Of a stretch of DNA of 64,000 nucleotides, positions 34,778-43,317 are shown piece by piece. Position 1 is the stretch's first letter; each line of letters begins with the position of its first letter. Source of the DNA: an uncultured Brachyspira sp. (GTDB taxonomy: Bacteria; Spirochaetota; Brachyspiria; Brachyspirales; Brachyspiraceae); NCBI RefSeq assembly GCF_910578695.1, contig NZ_CAJTQJ010000006.1, forward strand, positions 17,428 to 81,427, written 5' to 3'. The notes under the pieces are model-generated. The model ran no database searches, was not told the origin of the DNA, and saw only the letters and a program-made list of their open reading frames with translations. Position numbers and translations under genes: made by a program.

Positions 34778-36808
34778 TTACTTTTTAGCTTCCTCTTCTT
34801 TAGTCTCTTCTGCATCTTTATTTTCTTCAGAAAATAATTCTTCATCTTCTACATTGCTAAATTCATCATTAGTATCTTCTTTTATATTATTATCATCTAT
34901 ATTGTTATCATTATTATTTGTATTTTCAGTATTATCATTTTCTAAATTATTATTATTATCATTATTTTTATCATCTAAATTATTATTTTCATTATCTAAA
35001 TTTTTATCATCTTCTTTATTATTAACTGTATTATTTTCTAAATTATTATCATCATTTTGATTTTCAGAAGCAGTTTTTTCTTCTTGTTTCTCAATTTCAG
35101 CCTGATTATCTTGTACTTCTATTAATATTCCTGCACCTGATAACTCTCCCTGTGTAATTAAATAATTAAATCCCGAAATAAAATAATAAGCCTCTGTTAA
35201 AGCTTTTAATACACTATAACCTTGTATTCTCTTTTTTGTTTTACCTATTTCTGCTGGAAAATTTAATATATCATTAGGGTTTTCTATTATTCTTTCTCTC
35301 TCTTCTTTATCTAATAATAATTTATCAAGCTTTTTCTTGAAAGGAGTTATTATTGATATAAAAGTGCTTTTCAAATTTTTAGCTATATAAGAACGCTGCC
35401 CGTTTTTATCAGACAGCATAGAAACTCTTTGTTCAAAACGCATAGCTTTATCTTCTTCTATTTTATTAATAGTTTTACAAAGTTCGCTGTATTCATTTAA
35501 TCTTGAATTAGTATCTGATAATGATAGAAATATATTATTAAAATCATTTTTATAGTCTGTTCTTACCTGATTATCATAAACTAAATTATATCTTACTTTA
35601 TTTGATACAAATACTGCAGAATATTCTCTGTCTAAAAAATCTATTAAAACTTTTATTCTATATATTTTATCTTTAATAGGCACTATATAGAATGGGTCTG
35701 CTTCATATTCTATGTCATTATCCTCTTTTTTGAATGATACGCATTTATTAATAAGTTTTACACCTATAGATTCAACTTTACTCAATTTTTCTTCTTCATC
35801 ATCTTTTTTCTTTCCTATGTTTTCTTTAGCTTCTTCTATTTGACTTTCATGTAATTTTTCTTTTTCTTTTCTTAATTTAGTATAGTATCCTAATATATCT
35901 TCATCAGTAATATTCAGATAGCGTTTAAAATCACTAATAGTTTCGAGCTTTTCCTTTGAAGCATACTGCAGAAGCACAAATAGTTTAGGATAATACTTTG
36001 AATATACTAAATCTACAGCTCTTTTAAAAGCAGATATTCTTGAGTTTACTATACCTTTGCTTATATTATCAACAATGGCGTATGCAAGCATAGCTTTCTC
36101 TCCTGCTAATTTCATTCTTGAAGAGTATTCGTGAAGAACATAAAGCGGTCTGAATATAGCTTTTATTTCTTTAATATAGCTGTCAGCTGAAACATCGCTG
36201 TTTAATTCTTTATACGGTCTTAAAAAATCTTTATATGTTTTTTCATTATATTGATCTTTTATTCTTTCTAAAAGCTCCAAATCTTCTAAGTCTTTAGAAA
36301 ATTGATGTACTATTTTTTGATGTTTCTCTTTAGCATCTATACTAGAATTATCGCTTGGGTTTAAGGCATTAAAAATTAATGTGTCCATTTCTAAAAGTGC
36401 TGCTATAACATTTTTATCTATAAAGTTTAAGAATTTCGGATTGACATTTCCCCCTGTAAAAGTTATAACTCCTGCACTTAAGGCATTAAACCATAATTTA
36501 ACATTAACAAATAAGCCGCTGTTTTTTTTACTTGAGATGTCTGCTGATGAAGATTTACTGCTTTTATTTTTTGTATTATTTTTTGTGCTTCTGCTGCCGC
36601 TGTCTCTTAAATTTCTGCTGCTGTTTCCGCCTACTAATGTGTTTGAAGATTTTCTTGATGATACTCCAATAACTCCCGTATTAGGTTTTTTTTTATCGGC
36701 TATAATTTCTCCGCCTGCATCTACAAATTTGTTAAATAAATCTTTTCTGGCATCTTTATTAAGCTCATCTAATTTTAATCTATCTCTAGTGTTATCTATA
36801 TCTCCCAT
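34778..36808 (-). CDS. Large hypothetical protein with Asn/Asp/Glu-rich tail
   Basis: 676 residues, no signal peptide, family not recognised. Residues ~50-95 are Ser/Lys/Asn-rich. The middle (~100-560) is helical with a few hydrophobic segments (SAGVITFTGGNVNPKFLNF). The last ~95 residues are almost only N, D, E and K, encoded by AAT/GAT/GAA triplet runs at about 34800-35090. AGGAG lies before the ATG. It sits between the SDR and acyltransferase genes on one strand. Probably lineage-specific; the tail may vary in length by triplet slippage. Confidence 0.7.
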   Translation of the reverse strand: MGDIDNTRDRLKLDELNKDARKDLFNKFVDAGGEIIADKKKPNTGVIGVSSRKSSNTLVGGNSSRNLRDSGSRSTKNNTKNKSSKSSSADISSKKNSGLFVNVKLWFNALSAGVITFTGGNVNPKFLNFIDKNVIAALLEMDTLIFNALNPSDNSSIDAKEKHQKIVHQFSKDLEDLELLERIKDQYNEKTYKDFLRPYKELNSDVSADSYIKEIKAIFRPLYVLHEYSSRMKLAGEKAMLAYAIVDNISKGIVNSRISAFKRAVDLVYSKYYPKLFVLLQYASKEKLETISDFKRYLNITDEDILGYYTKLRKEKEKLHESQIEEAKENIGKKKDDEEEKLSKVESIGVKLINKCVSFKKEDNDIEYEADPFYIVPIKDKIYRIKVLIDFLDREYSAVFVSNKVRYNLVYDNQVRTDYKNDFNNIFLSLSDTNSRLNEYSELCKTINKIEEDKAMRFEQRVSMLSDKNGQRSYIAKNLKSTFISIITPFKKKLDKLLLDKEERERIIENPNDILNFPAEIGKTKKRIQGYSVLKALTEAYYFISGFNYLITQGELSGAGILIEVQDNQAEIEKQEEKTASENQNDDNNLENNTVNNKEDDKNLDNENNNLDDKNNDNNNNLENDNTENTNNNDNNIDDNNIKEDTNDEFSNVEDEELFSEENKDAEETKEEEAKK

Positions 36809-36855
36809 AAATAATAACTCCTATGATTTTTATTTTATATTTACTGCTTATTTAT

Positions 36856-37638
36856 TTACCGCCTATGTATTATAGTAGCACTGCCCTGATTTTCTGCCAT
36901 AATAGTCATACTAGATATTTGTACATGGCTTTTTCTAGTTAGTACATACTCTATATTATCGGCTATATCTTCTGCATATAGAGGGTTAAATCCTTTATAT
37001 ACATTATCAGCCTTTTCTTTATCTCCTTTAAATCTTACAGTAGAAAATTCGGTATTTACCGCACCGGGTTTTATATTAGTTATTTTTACAGGCTTATCTA
37101 TTAATTCTACTCTAAGACTGTCTCCGAACATTTCTACAAAAGATTTGGTAGCACAATATACAGCCCCTCCGCTATAAGCTTCATCTGCTGCAGTAGATGA
37201 AAGATTTACTATATGTCCATAGCTGCTTTCTAATATATAAGGAAGAAGAAGCCTAGTTAATACTATTAAGCCTTCGCAGTTTACTCTAAGCATTTGTATT
37301 GAGTCTTCTATGCTGTTATTATAATATAAATCTTTTTCTAAAGCTAAGCCTGCATTATTTATAAGTATGTCTATATTTTTATAAGTATTTTCTGAGGCAA
37401 GATTTTCTACAGCTTTTTTAATATCTTCTGTTTTTGAAAAGTCTAATTCTATGGCTTTCACTTTTATATTATATTTTTCTTCCAATTCGGATTTTAATAT
37501 ATTCAGCTTTTCTATTCTTCTGGCTGCCAATATAAGATTAACTCCGTTAGATGCAAGCATTTTAGAAACCGCTTCGCCGATACCTGCACTTGCTCCTGAT
37601 ACAAAAGCCGTTCTCCCTTTAATATTTTCTGCATACAT
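36856..37638 (-). CDS. SDR-family oxidoreductase
   Basis: 260 residues, classical short-chain dehydrogenase: cofactor motif SGASAGIGEAV (14-24), ILINNAG, active site with LSSTA and YCATK (YxxxK). The C-terminal part carries VKITNIKPGAVNTEF. An NADP-dependent reductase of unknown substrate, similar to YdfG/DltE-type SDRs. AAGGAAG before the ATG. Confidence 0.88.
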   Translation of the reverse strand: MYAENIKGRTAFVSGASAGIGEAVSKMLASNGVNLILAARRIEKLNILKSELEEKYNIKVKAIELDFSKTEDIKKAVENLASENTYKNIDILINNAGLALEKDLYYNNSIEDSIQMLRVNCEGLIVLTRLLLPYILESSYGHIVNLSSTAADEAYSGGAVYCATKSFVEMFGDSLRVELIDKPVKITNIKPGAVNTEFSTVRFKGDKEKADNVYKGFNPLYAEDIADNIEYVLTRKSHVQISSMTIMAENQGSATIIHRR

Positions 37639-37694
37639 AATTAATGCTTCCTTAATTATTTTTTTATTTGTTCCTTAATTATTTTTTATTTAAT

Positions 37695-38195
37695 TTATTC
37701 ATAAGTTCTTACTTTTCCGGCAACATCCTGAGCAGTATACTGCATTCCAACCTCATTAAGATACTTACTCACCAAACTATCCATTTGATTTTTTAATCCT
37801 TTTGAATATAATTCCATAACAATAGTACAATTTTGCTGAGAATCCCATTTAGTATCTACAACAGAAGTACCTCTTATTCTTCCTGCAACTCTTTCCTGTA
37901 TAACATATTCATCTATCATACCTTTTTCAGAAGAACTCAAAGATTCTATATATGAGCCTACTATTTTAGCAACTATTTTATTTTTTGCATCCAATTCTGC
38001 TGCCTGCTTGGAAGTGAGTTCTCTTCTAAATTTATCAGTAGTGTCTATATCTTTAGCAGGAGAGCCCATTCCCATAACTCTGAAAGTGTCATTATTTATC
38101 CAGCCTTCAGGTCTTTTTTTATTAATTCCGCTATTACAGGAAATAAAAAGTATAGATAATATTATTGTTAATGTAAGTAATTTTATAAATTTCAT
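37695..38195 (-). CDS. LPP20-family lipoprotein
   Basis: 166 residues from the ATG at 38195, seven bases from AAGGAG; an ATG at 38201 is too close. Lipobox LFISC. The body (KRPEGWINNDTFRVMG; ..AAELDAKNKIVAKIVGSYIE) matches LPP20-type lipoproteins, found on the cell envelope of several epsilonproteobacteria and spirochaetes. The 353-bp gap upstream to pepA holds only the pepA promoter and AT-rich DNA. Confidence 0.8.
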   Translation of the reverse strand: MKFIKLLTLTIILSILFISCNSGINKKRPEGWINNDTFRVMGMGSPAKDIDTTDKFRRELTSKQAAELDAKNKIVAKIVGSYIESLSSSEKGMIDEYVIQERVAGRIRGTSVVDTKWDSQQNCTIVMELYSKGLKNQMDSLVSKYLNEVGMQYTAQDVAGKVRTYE

Positions 38196-38481
38196 TTTCA
38201 TTCTCCTTATTTTAGTATTTTTTATATTATTATAATATAATAACCTATATTATAATAATATAAAAAAAATAATTTTATGCAATAATCAAAACACAAAATT
38301 TATTACTTTATTATGTCGTCAATTATTGTATATTTTTAAATAAATACATACTTTAAAAAGTACATTTTTTATATTAAATATCATTATTAAAGTTTCAGCT
38401 GTTTTTTAGTATATAATTCTTAAAATTTCATTTACACTGCATATAAAATAAGTTTTAATATATATAATTTTTTTATTATAA

Positions 38482-38509
38482 TTGACATAAAGCAAACATT
38501 ATATATAAT
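38482..38509 (+). promoter_or_regulatory. Promoter for pepA
   Basis: Perfect TTGACA (38482-38487), 16-bp spacer, perfect TATAAT (38504-38509). Confidence 0.65.
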
Positions 38510-38554
38510 TAGTTAATCTAAAGTTATTTATAAAAATATATAAGGAACTTAAAA

Positions 38555-40030
38555 ATGAAACTTAAGCATACAATTAATTTTATTAAAAAACATACGGTTG
38601 CTGTATTCGTAAAAGTAGAAAAAGAAGAACCTAAAGTTTGTACATTTAACGAAGAGTATATGAAATTATTTAATAGTTTGGTAAAAGATAAATATTATAC
38701 AATATCCACTCCTTTTGCCTTTGCATTTGCAAGTAATACAAGAGTAATTTTTATCACATATAAAGAAGTAAAAAATTATATGTATGAAACTTGGAAAAAT
38801 GCAGGTGCTTCATTAATAAAGATAATGAAAGATTTGCATATTGATGATATAGAAGTAGATATGGCAGAATTATTTTCAGAAATAGCTTCTGAAGAATCAT
38901 ATATTCAGTTTTGTTTGGGTATAATACTTTCTTCATACAGTTTTGATAATTATTTAGGAGATAAAAGATTAAAAGAAAAATCAAATATAAAAAATATACT
39001 TTTAGTTTCAGAGCATAAAAAAGATACAGAAAATGCCATACTCAAAGCATCTCAAATAGCAGATAATATATTTTGGGCAAGAGATATAGTTAATGAGCCT
39101 AGTAATGTTATTAATTCATTAACATTTACTGATAGAGCAAAGAAGCAGGCTGAAAGCAGAAAAATAACTACTGCAGTTCTTACTGAAAAAGAATTAAAAA
39201 CTCTTGGTATGAATGGAATATTAGGAGTTAATGCGGGAAGCAAAAACCCTCCTAGAGTATTTATAGCTCAGTATAAAAAAGCTAAAGCCAAAAAGAATAT
39301 ATTATTGGTTGGAAAGGGAATAACATTTGATACAGGCGGAATGTCATTAAAGCCTTCTGATAGTATGCTTGGTATGAAAGATGATATGGCTGGAGCTGCT
39401 GCTGTATGCGGGGCATTATTTTTGATATCAGATATGAATTTAGAAGCTAATGTTACTGTGATATGTCCTTTAACTGATAATAAAACAGGAAGTGCTGCTA
39501 TAAATCCGGGTGATATATTAAAAATGCATAATGGCGTTACAGTTGAGGTTGTTAATACCGATGCTGAAGGAAGACTTATACTTGCTGATGCTCTTTCTTA
39601 TGGAATAAAAAAATATAATCCCGATTTTGTAATAGATATTGCCACTTTGACAGGGGCATGTTCTATAGCATTGGGAAGAAATGCCACAGGATTAATGTCT
39701 AATGATAAGGCATTAGCATCAGCTTTGAAAGATGCAGGAGATGATACTTATGAAAGAGTATGGGAGCTTCCTATGTTTGAAGAGTATAAAGAGCAGATAA
39801 AATCTGATATAGCTGATATAAAAAATACAGGCGGAAGATATGCAGGTACTATAACAGCCGCTCAGTTTTTATCATATTTTACTGAAGGGGCTAAATGGGC
39901 TCATTTGGATATAGCTTGTACTTCTGTAAGCGATGTTAATACTAAATACACTTCTAAAGGAGCTACAGGAGTAGGGGTTTATCTGCTTGCTAAAACTGTA
40001 GAAAAATTAGTTGATATAGATAGGTTTTAA
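38555..40030 (+). CDS. pepA: Leucyl aminopeptidase (M17)
   Basis: 491 residues. Two-metal active site: GKGITFDTGGMSLKPSD with the metal Lys and Asp, MKDDMAGAA, and NTDAEGRLILADAL, plus the bicarbonate-site Arg in that block. It releases N-terminal amino acids in the cytoplasm. AAGGAA before the ATG. It is followed by a strong terminator, so the next genes are separate. Confidence 0.94.
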   Translation: MKLKHTINFIKKHTVAVFVKVEKEEPKVCTFNEEYMKLFNSLVKDKYYTISTPFAFAFASNTRVIFITYKEVKNYMYETWKNAGASLIKIMKDLHIDDIEVDMAELFSEIASEESYIQFCLGIILSSYSFDNYLGDKRLKEKSNIKNILLVSEHKKDTENAILKASQIADNIFWARDIVNEPSNVINSLTFTDRAKKQAESRKITTAVLTEKELKTLGMNGILGVNAGSKNPPRVFIAQYKKAKAKKNILLVGKGITFDTGGMSLKPSDSMLGMKDDMAGAAAVCGALFLISDMNLEANVTVICPLTDNKTGSAAINPGDILKMHNGVTVEVVNTDAEGRLILADALSYGIKKYNPDFVIDIATLTGACSIALGRNATGLMSNDKALASALKDAGDDTYERVWELPMFEEYKEQIKSDIADIKNTGGRYAGTITAAQFLSYFTEGAKWAHLDIACTSVSDVNTKYTSKGATGVGVYLLAKTVEKLVDIDRF

Positions 40031-40074
40031 TATATATACAATTTATAATAATAGCTAAGTAATATAAAAAAATT

Positions 40075-40108
40075 AAGGAGGTGCATTTATTATGTGCTTC
40101 CTTTTTTT
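40075..40108 (+). terminator. Terminator after pepA
   Basis: AAGGAGGTGCAT pairs with ATGTGCTTCCTT around TTATT, followed by a T-run. Confidence 0.85.
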
Positions 40109-40181
40109 ATTATAAAATTTGCTTATAAAATTTTATAGGCAAAAATAACAGATAAAATATATTATAATTAATTTTTTAAAC

Positions 40182-40210
40182 TTGAAATTATTTGTATGAA
40201 ATGCTATAAT
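40182..40210 (+). promoter_or_regulatory. Promoter of the small basic protein gene
   Basis: TTGAAA (40182-40187), 17-bp spacer, TATAAT (40205-40210), 32 bp before the ATG. Confidence 0.6.
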
Positions 40211-40242
40211 AAATATTCAAATTAGATAAAATGGGAGTGTAT

Positions 40243-40332
40243 ATGCCTTCAGGAAGAAAAAGACTTCGTCAAAAGATGGCTACGCATAAACGTAAAAAGC
40301 GTTTACGCAAAAATAGGCATAAGAAAAAATAA
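40243..40332 (+). CDS. 29-residue basic protein, AURKAIP1/COX24-like ribosomal small protein
   Basis: Short gene ATG..TAA encoding 29 residues, about half Lys/Arg (MPSGRKRLRQKMATHKR then KKRLRKNRHKKK). The RKK/KHRK..LRK.RH pattern is that of the very small COX24/bS22-type proteins of the small ribosomal subunit, seen in Bacteroidetes and actinobacteria. GGGAG stands 5-6 nt before the ATG, and a near-consensus promoter lies upstream. Codons are in frame with no alternative reading of comparable quality. Confidence 0.82.
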   Translation: MPSGRKRLRQKMATHKRKKRLRKNRHKKK

Positions 40333-40403
40333 TATAAACTAACATTATACATTTTAATGTTTTTTCATCTCTTAAGTATTATAGTTTTTAATAGGAAAAT
40401 AAT

Positions 40404-40673
40404 ATGATAAGTAATGTAAAAACTATCATAGAAGTATGCGTAGGACTTCATTGCTCTATGAATGGCTCTTATTCGCTTTTGGAGGCTATTCGTTCGCATT
40501 ATGATTTGCAGGTAGGTGTTTTGTCTTCTGACGGCATGCTTCTTAAAGAGATGGAATGTATGCATAATTGCTGTAATGCCGTACCTGTTCTCATTAATGG
40601 TATGGAATGTACAAAATCATCTTTTAAAAGTATTGTTAAGTATATAGAAGCTATACATTTAAGAAAAAGATGA
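40404..40673 (+). CDS. NuoE-like [2Fe-2S] thioredoxin-fold protein
   Basis: 89 residues. Four [2Fe-2S] ligands are intact: CVGLHC near the start (C-x4-C) and CMHNC (C-x3-C), in the thioredoxin-like fold of the 24-kDa complex I subunit. The N-terminal helical domain of full NuoE (usual length ~160) is missing. The stop overlaps the next start (ATGA at 40670-40673). First of a four-gene run ending with the GlpD-like gene. Confidence 0.85.
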   Translation: MISNVKTIIEVCVGLHCSMNGSYSLLEAIRSHYDLQVGVLSSDGMLLKEMECMHNCCNAVPVLINGMECTKSSFKSIVKYIEAIHLRKR

Positions 40674-41833
40674 AGAGATTTGTACTGCATAATGAAAATG
40701 CTATAGAAAATATCAAATCCTATATTGATAATTTCGGCGATTATTTGTCTGTTCAGAAAATTAATGATTCTTTTTTTGAAGATTTAGAGGATTATCCTAT
40801 ATTTAAAAGAGATATAGCTCAAAGTTCTGTTTATGAAATTTTAACAAATGCTGATATCAAAGAAGACTTTATTCTAATAAATGCTGCTTCTTTCGATTAT
40901 TTAGTTTTTAAGGATAAATTTATTATAAAAAATAATCCTCATCTAATATTAGATGGGGCTTTATTTATAGCTAAAATTCTTAATATAAAAAGAATAGATA
41001 TAGTATTAAAAAATTATTATTTAGAAGAGAAAGATATAATAATAAAAGCTGCTGCAGAGGCAGAAGATTATAATTTTGTAAAAGATGAAAAAATAAATAT
41101 ATATGATGAAGATTCATACTATAATGAATATAAAATTAGAATAATACCATCATTTTTGGAAAATAAGAAATACATATTTGATTTGGAAACCGTTTCTCAA
41201 ATTATATATTTAGCATATATCGGAGGATTTAATTTCAAAAATTACGGCTTTGGAAAATATAAGGGTACTAATATACTTTCTGTTTCTGGAGATATTATAA
41301 ATTCCGATTTGTATGAATTTGAAATGCATACGCCTTTAAAAAATGCCGTTAAATTTATAGGAGGCATCGATAGAAATTATGCTGTAAAATGGGTATTTAC
41401 TAACGGCTTTTTAAATCCGCCTATAGATTTTCATACTTTACAAAAAATGACTTTAGATTATGAATGTTTTGAGAGTTTTAATATGAAAATAGGAAACGGA
41501 GGATTATGCTTTATACAGGAAAACAGATGTATGATAAGGGTGGTATTAAAGATAATTCTATTTGCAAAAACTATAGTTTGTAAAGAATGTATACCCTGCA
41601 GTTATGGATTTGATTTATGCGAATATTATATCAATAAAATGCTTTTAGGTAATTCTGATTTTAATGATTATGTAAACTTAAAAGAAGCTGCTGAAATGAT
41701 AAAAATCGGTGCTTCCTGCTTGTATATAAGAAGTTTGGCTGAATGCATATCATCATCTATAGAAATGTTTAGAGATGAATTTTTGTATTTGATAGAAAAT
41801 AAGAGAACATTATACAGTTTTATAAAAGATTAG
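40670..41833 (+). CDS. NuoF-like protein lacking the NADH/FMN motif
   Basis: 387 residues. The order matches NuoF: an N-terminal region aligning with the FMN domain (..NNPHLILDGALFIAK like DPHLLLEG), an SLBB domain (GKYKGTNILSVSGDI..), and a C-terminal 4Fe-4S domain CKECIPC with a fourth Cys ~40 residues later. In normal NuoF, GRGGAGFPTG and NADESEPG hold FMN and NADH; here there is no glycine-rich loop and the second block reads NAASFDYLVF. It therefore probably carries electrons but does not oxidise NADH. Overlaps the NuoE-like gene by 4 bp. Confidence 0.83.
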   Translation: MKRFVLHNENAIENIKSYIDNFGDYLSVQKINDSFFEDLEDYPIFKRDIAQSSVYEILTNADIKEDFILINAASFDYLVFKDKFIIKNNPHLILDGALFIAKILNIKRIDIVLKNYYLEEKDIIIKAAAEAEDYNFVKDEKINIYDEDSYYNEYKIRIIPSFLENKKYIFDLETVSQIIYLAYIGGFNFKNYGFGKYKGTNILSVSGDIINSDLYEFEMHTPLKNAVKFIGGIDRNYAVKWVFTNGFLNPPIDFHTLQKMTLDYECFESFNMKIGNGGLCFIQENRCMIRVVLKIILFAKTIVCKECIPCSYGFDLCEYYINKMLLGNSDFNDYVNLKEAAEMIKIGASCLYIRSLAECISSSIEMFRDEFLYLIENKRTLYSFIKD

Positions 41834-41857
41834 AAAAATCTTAAGAGGCTTTATAGA

Positions 41858-43240
41858 ATGATAATAAAATTTAATGCTGACGGCAATACAGTATCTGCTC
41901 AGAAAGGATATACCATACTTCAGGCTTTATCTTATATTAATATAGATGTACCTCATTTATGTTCATACAAAAAAAGTAATACTAATACCTTTGAAGAAAA
42001 AAATAGTATTTTAAGATGTAAATTATGCTTGGTAAAAGTAAAAAGAAAAAATGAAAATGAATACTCTTATAAATATGCATGTAATGAAATAGTGGAAAAT
42101 GGTATGAGTGTTTTGAATGATAAAGATGAGGATATTATAAAATATAGAGTATCTATTTTAAAATCTATACTTTATATGCATAAGCCTAAGTGCGAAAGCT
42201 GTGATTCTGATTATATATGCAGATTAAAAAAGTATTTGGATATTTATAATATTTCTATTGAAACTTCTCAAAATGCATATAATGAAAATGATTCTTATAT
42301 AGAGGAAATAAAAGAAGCTGTAAAAAAAATGAATCTTCCCGATTATATAAAGCCTAATTTTGAAAAGTGTATTAATTGCGGTATATGTCTTGATTATAAA
42401 ACCACAGACGGCTATAATTCTATGATAGCGGATTTATGTCCTCTTAATGTTTTTGAAGCAAAAAGAAATATAGATGATAAAATTAAAGATGATATAAGTA
42501 CTGTAAAAAATATAAATAGCTTTTGCATAGGATGTAATCGTTTATGCGAAGTTAATTATAGTTATATAAATCATAGCATAAAGAATATATCATCTCCAAA
42601 AGGCAAAAAGTACGGCTTATGCGATTACGGAAGAAAGATGGATTATTATTCTAATGATATATTAGAGATGCCTTTTTTTAATGGAATGCAATGCGAATTT
42701 GAAAAGGCTAAGGAATTATATCATAAGTTTATTAATAATATTGATTTAGATTATACTTTAGCTATAGGCTCTAGTATGTATCCTATTGAAGATATTAAGG
42801 CTTTTGATGATTTTATTTACCGTATAGGATTATTAAATTTTACATTCAAAAAAAATAAAATAGCTGCAAATTCAAAAATATTAAGAGATAATTATACAAA
42901 TATTAATGATTTTTCTGTTAAGGATTTAAAGTATTCAGGATTTTACGATAATATATATGATGAAAAATTTAAGAAATTTATTATATTGGGAGATGCTTTA
43001 GATGATAATGATGATATAATAAATTTTTCTAAACTTAATAAGCAGAATTATATAGTGTTCAGTCCGAATTTTTCTGTTTTGTCTTATAATGCTTATTTAA
43101 GTTTTCCAATATCATATCTAGGAGAGTTCAGCGGGCATTATATAGATAGATACGGAAAAGTTAAGGAGATAGTATCTTTTTTAGATAAAAATAAAAATAG
43201 ATTAAATTTGAGAGATTTATTAAAATATTTGTATTTGTAA
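41858..43240 (+). CDS. NuoG-like iron-sulfur protein, shortened
   Basis: 460 residues; full NuoG is usually 600-900. Plant-ferredoxin-type [2Fe-2S] domain (PHLCSYK.., RCKLCLVKV, KYAC); His-Cys 4Fe-4S site HKPKCESCDSDYIC; a CINCGIC with a later CPLNVF; then a molybdopterin-oxidoreductase-type 4Fe-4S pattern CIGCNRLCEV..GLCDYGRKM. The large catalytic domain that follows in formate dehydrogenase-like proteins is reduced to about 190 residues. Third gene of the operon, 24 bp after the NuoF-like gene. Confidence 0.83.
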   Translation: MIIKFNADGNTVSAQKGYTILQALSYINIDVPHLCSYKKSNTNTFEEKNSILRCKLCLVKVKRKNENEYSYKYACNEIVENGMSVLNDKDEDIIKYRVSILKSILYMHKPKCESCDSDYICRLKKYLDIYNISIETSQNAYNENDSYIEEIKEAVKKMNLPDYIKPNFEKCINCGICLDYKTTDGYNSMIADLCPLNVFEAKRNIDDKIKDDISTVKNINSFCIGCNRLCEVNYSYINHSIKNISSPKGKKYGLCDYGRKMDYYSNDILEMPFFNGMQCEFEKAKELYHKFINNIDLDYTLAIGSSMYPIEDIKAFDDFIYRIGLLNFTFKKNKIAANSKILRDNYTNINDFSVKDLKYSGFYDNIYDEKFKKFIILGDALDDNDDIINFSKLNKQNYIVFSPNFSVLSYNAYLSFPISYLGEFSGHYIDRYGKVKEIVSFLDKNKNRLNLRDLLKYLYL

Positions 43241-43317
43241 TAACTTTGTTATATAATGTAAATACATATTTTATATAGTAATAATTATTTTATTTATTAA
43301 GATATGGGAGAGATTTT

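Noticed and set aside
34764..35060. Ser/Leu-rich open frame on the plus strand
   Set aside because: It is the antisense of the Asn/Asp-rich tail of the minus-strand gene; triplet repeats keep the opposite frame open.
36381..36875. Long open frame on the plus strand over two minus-strand genes
   Set aside because: No ribosome site and composition typical of antisense; the minus-strand genes have clear signals.
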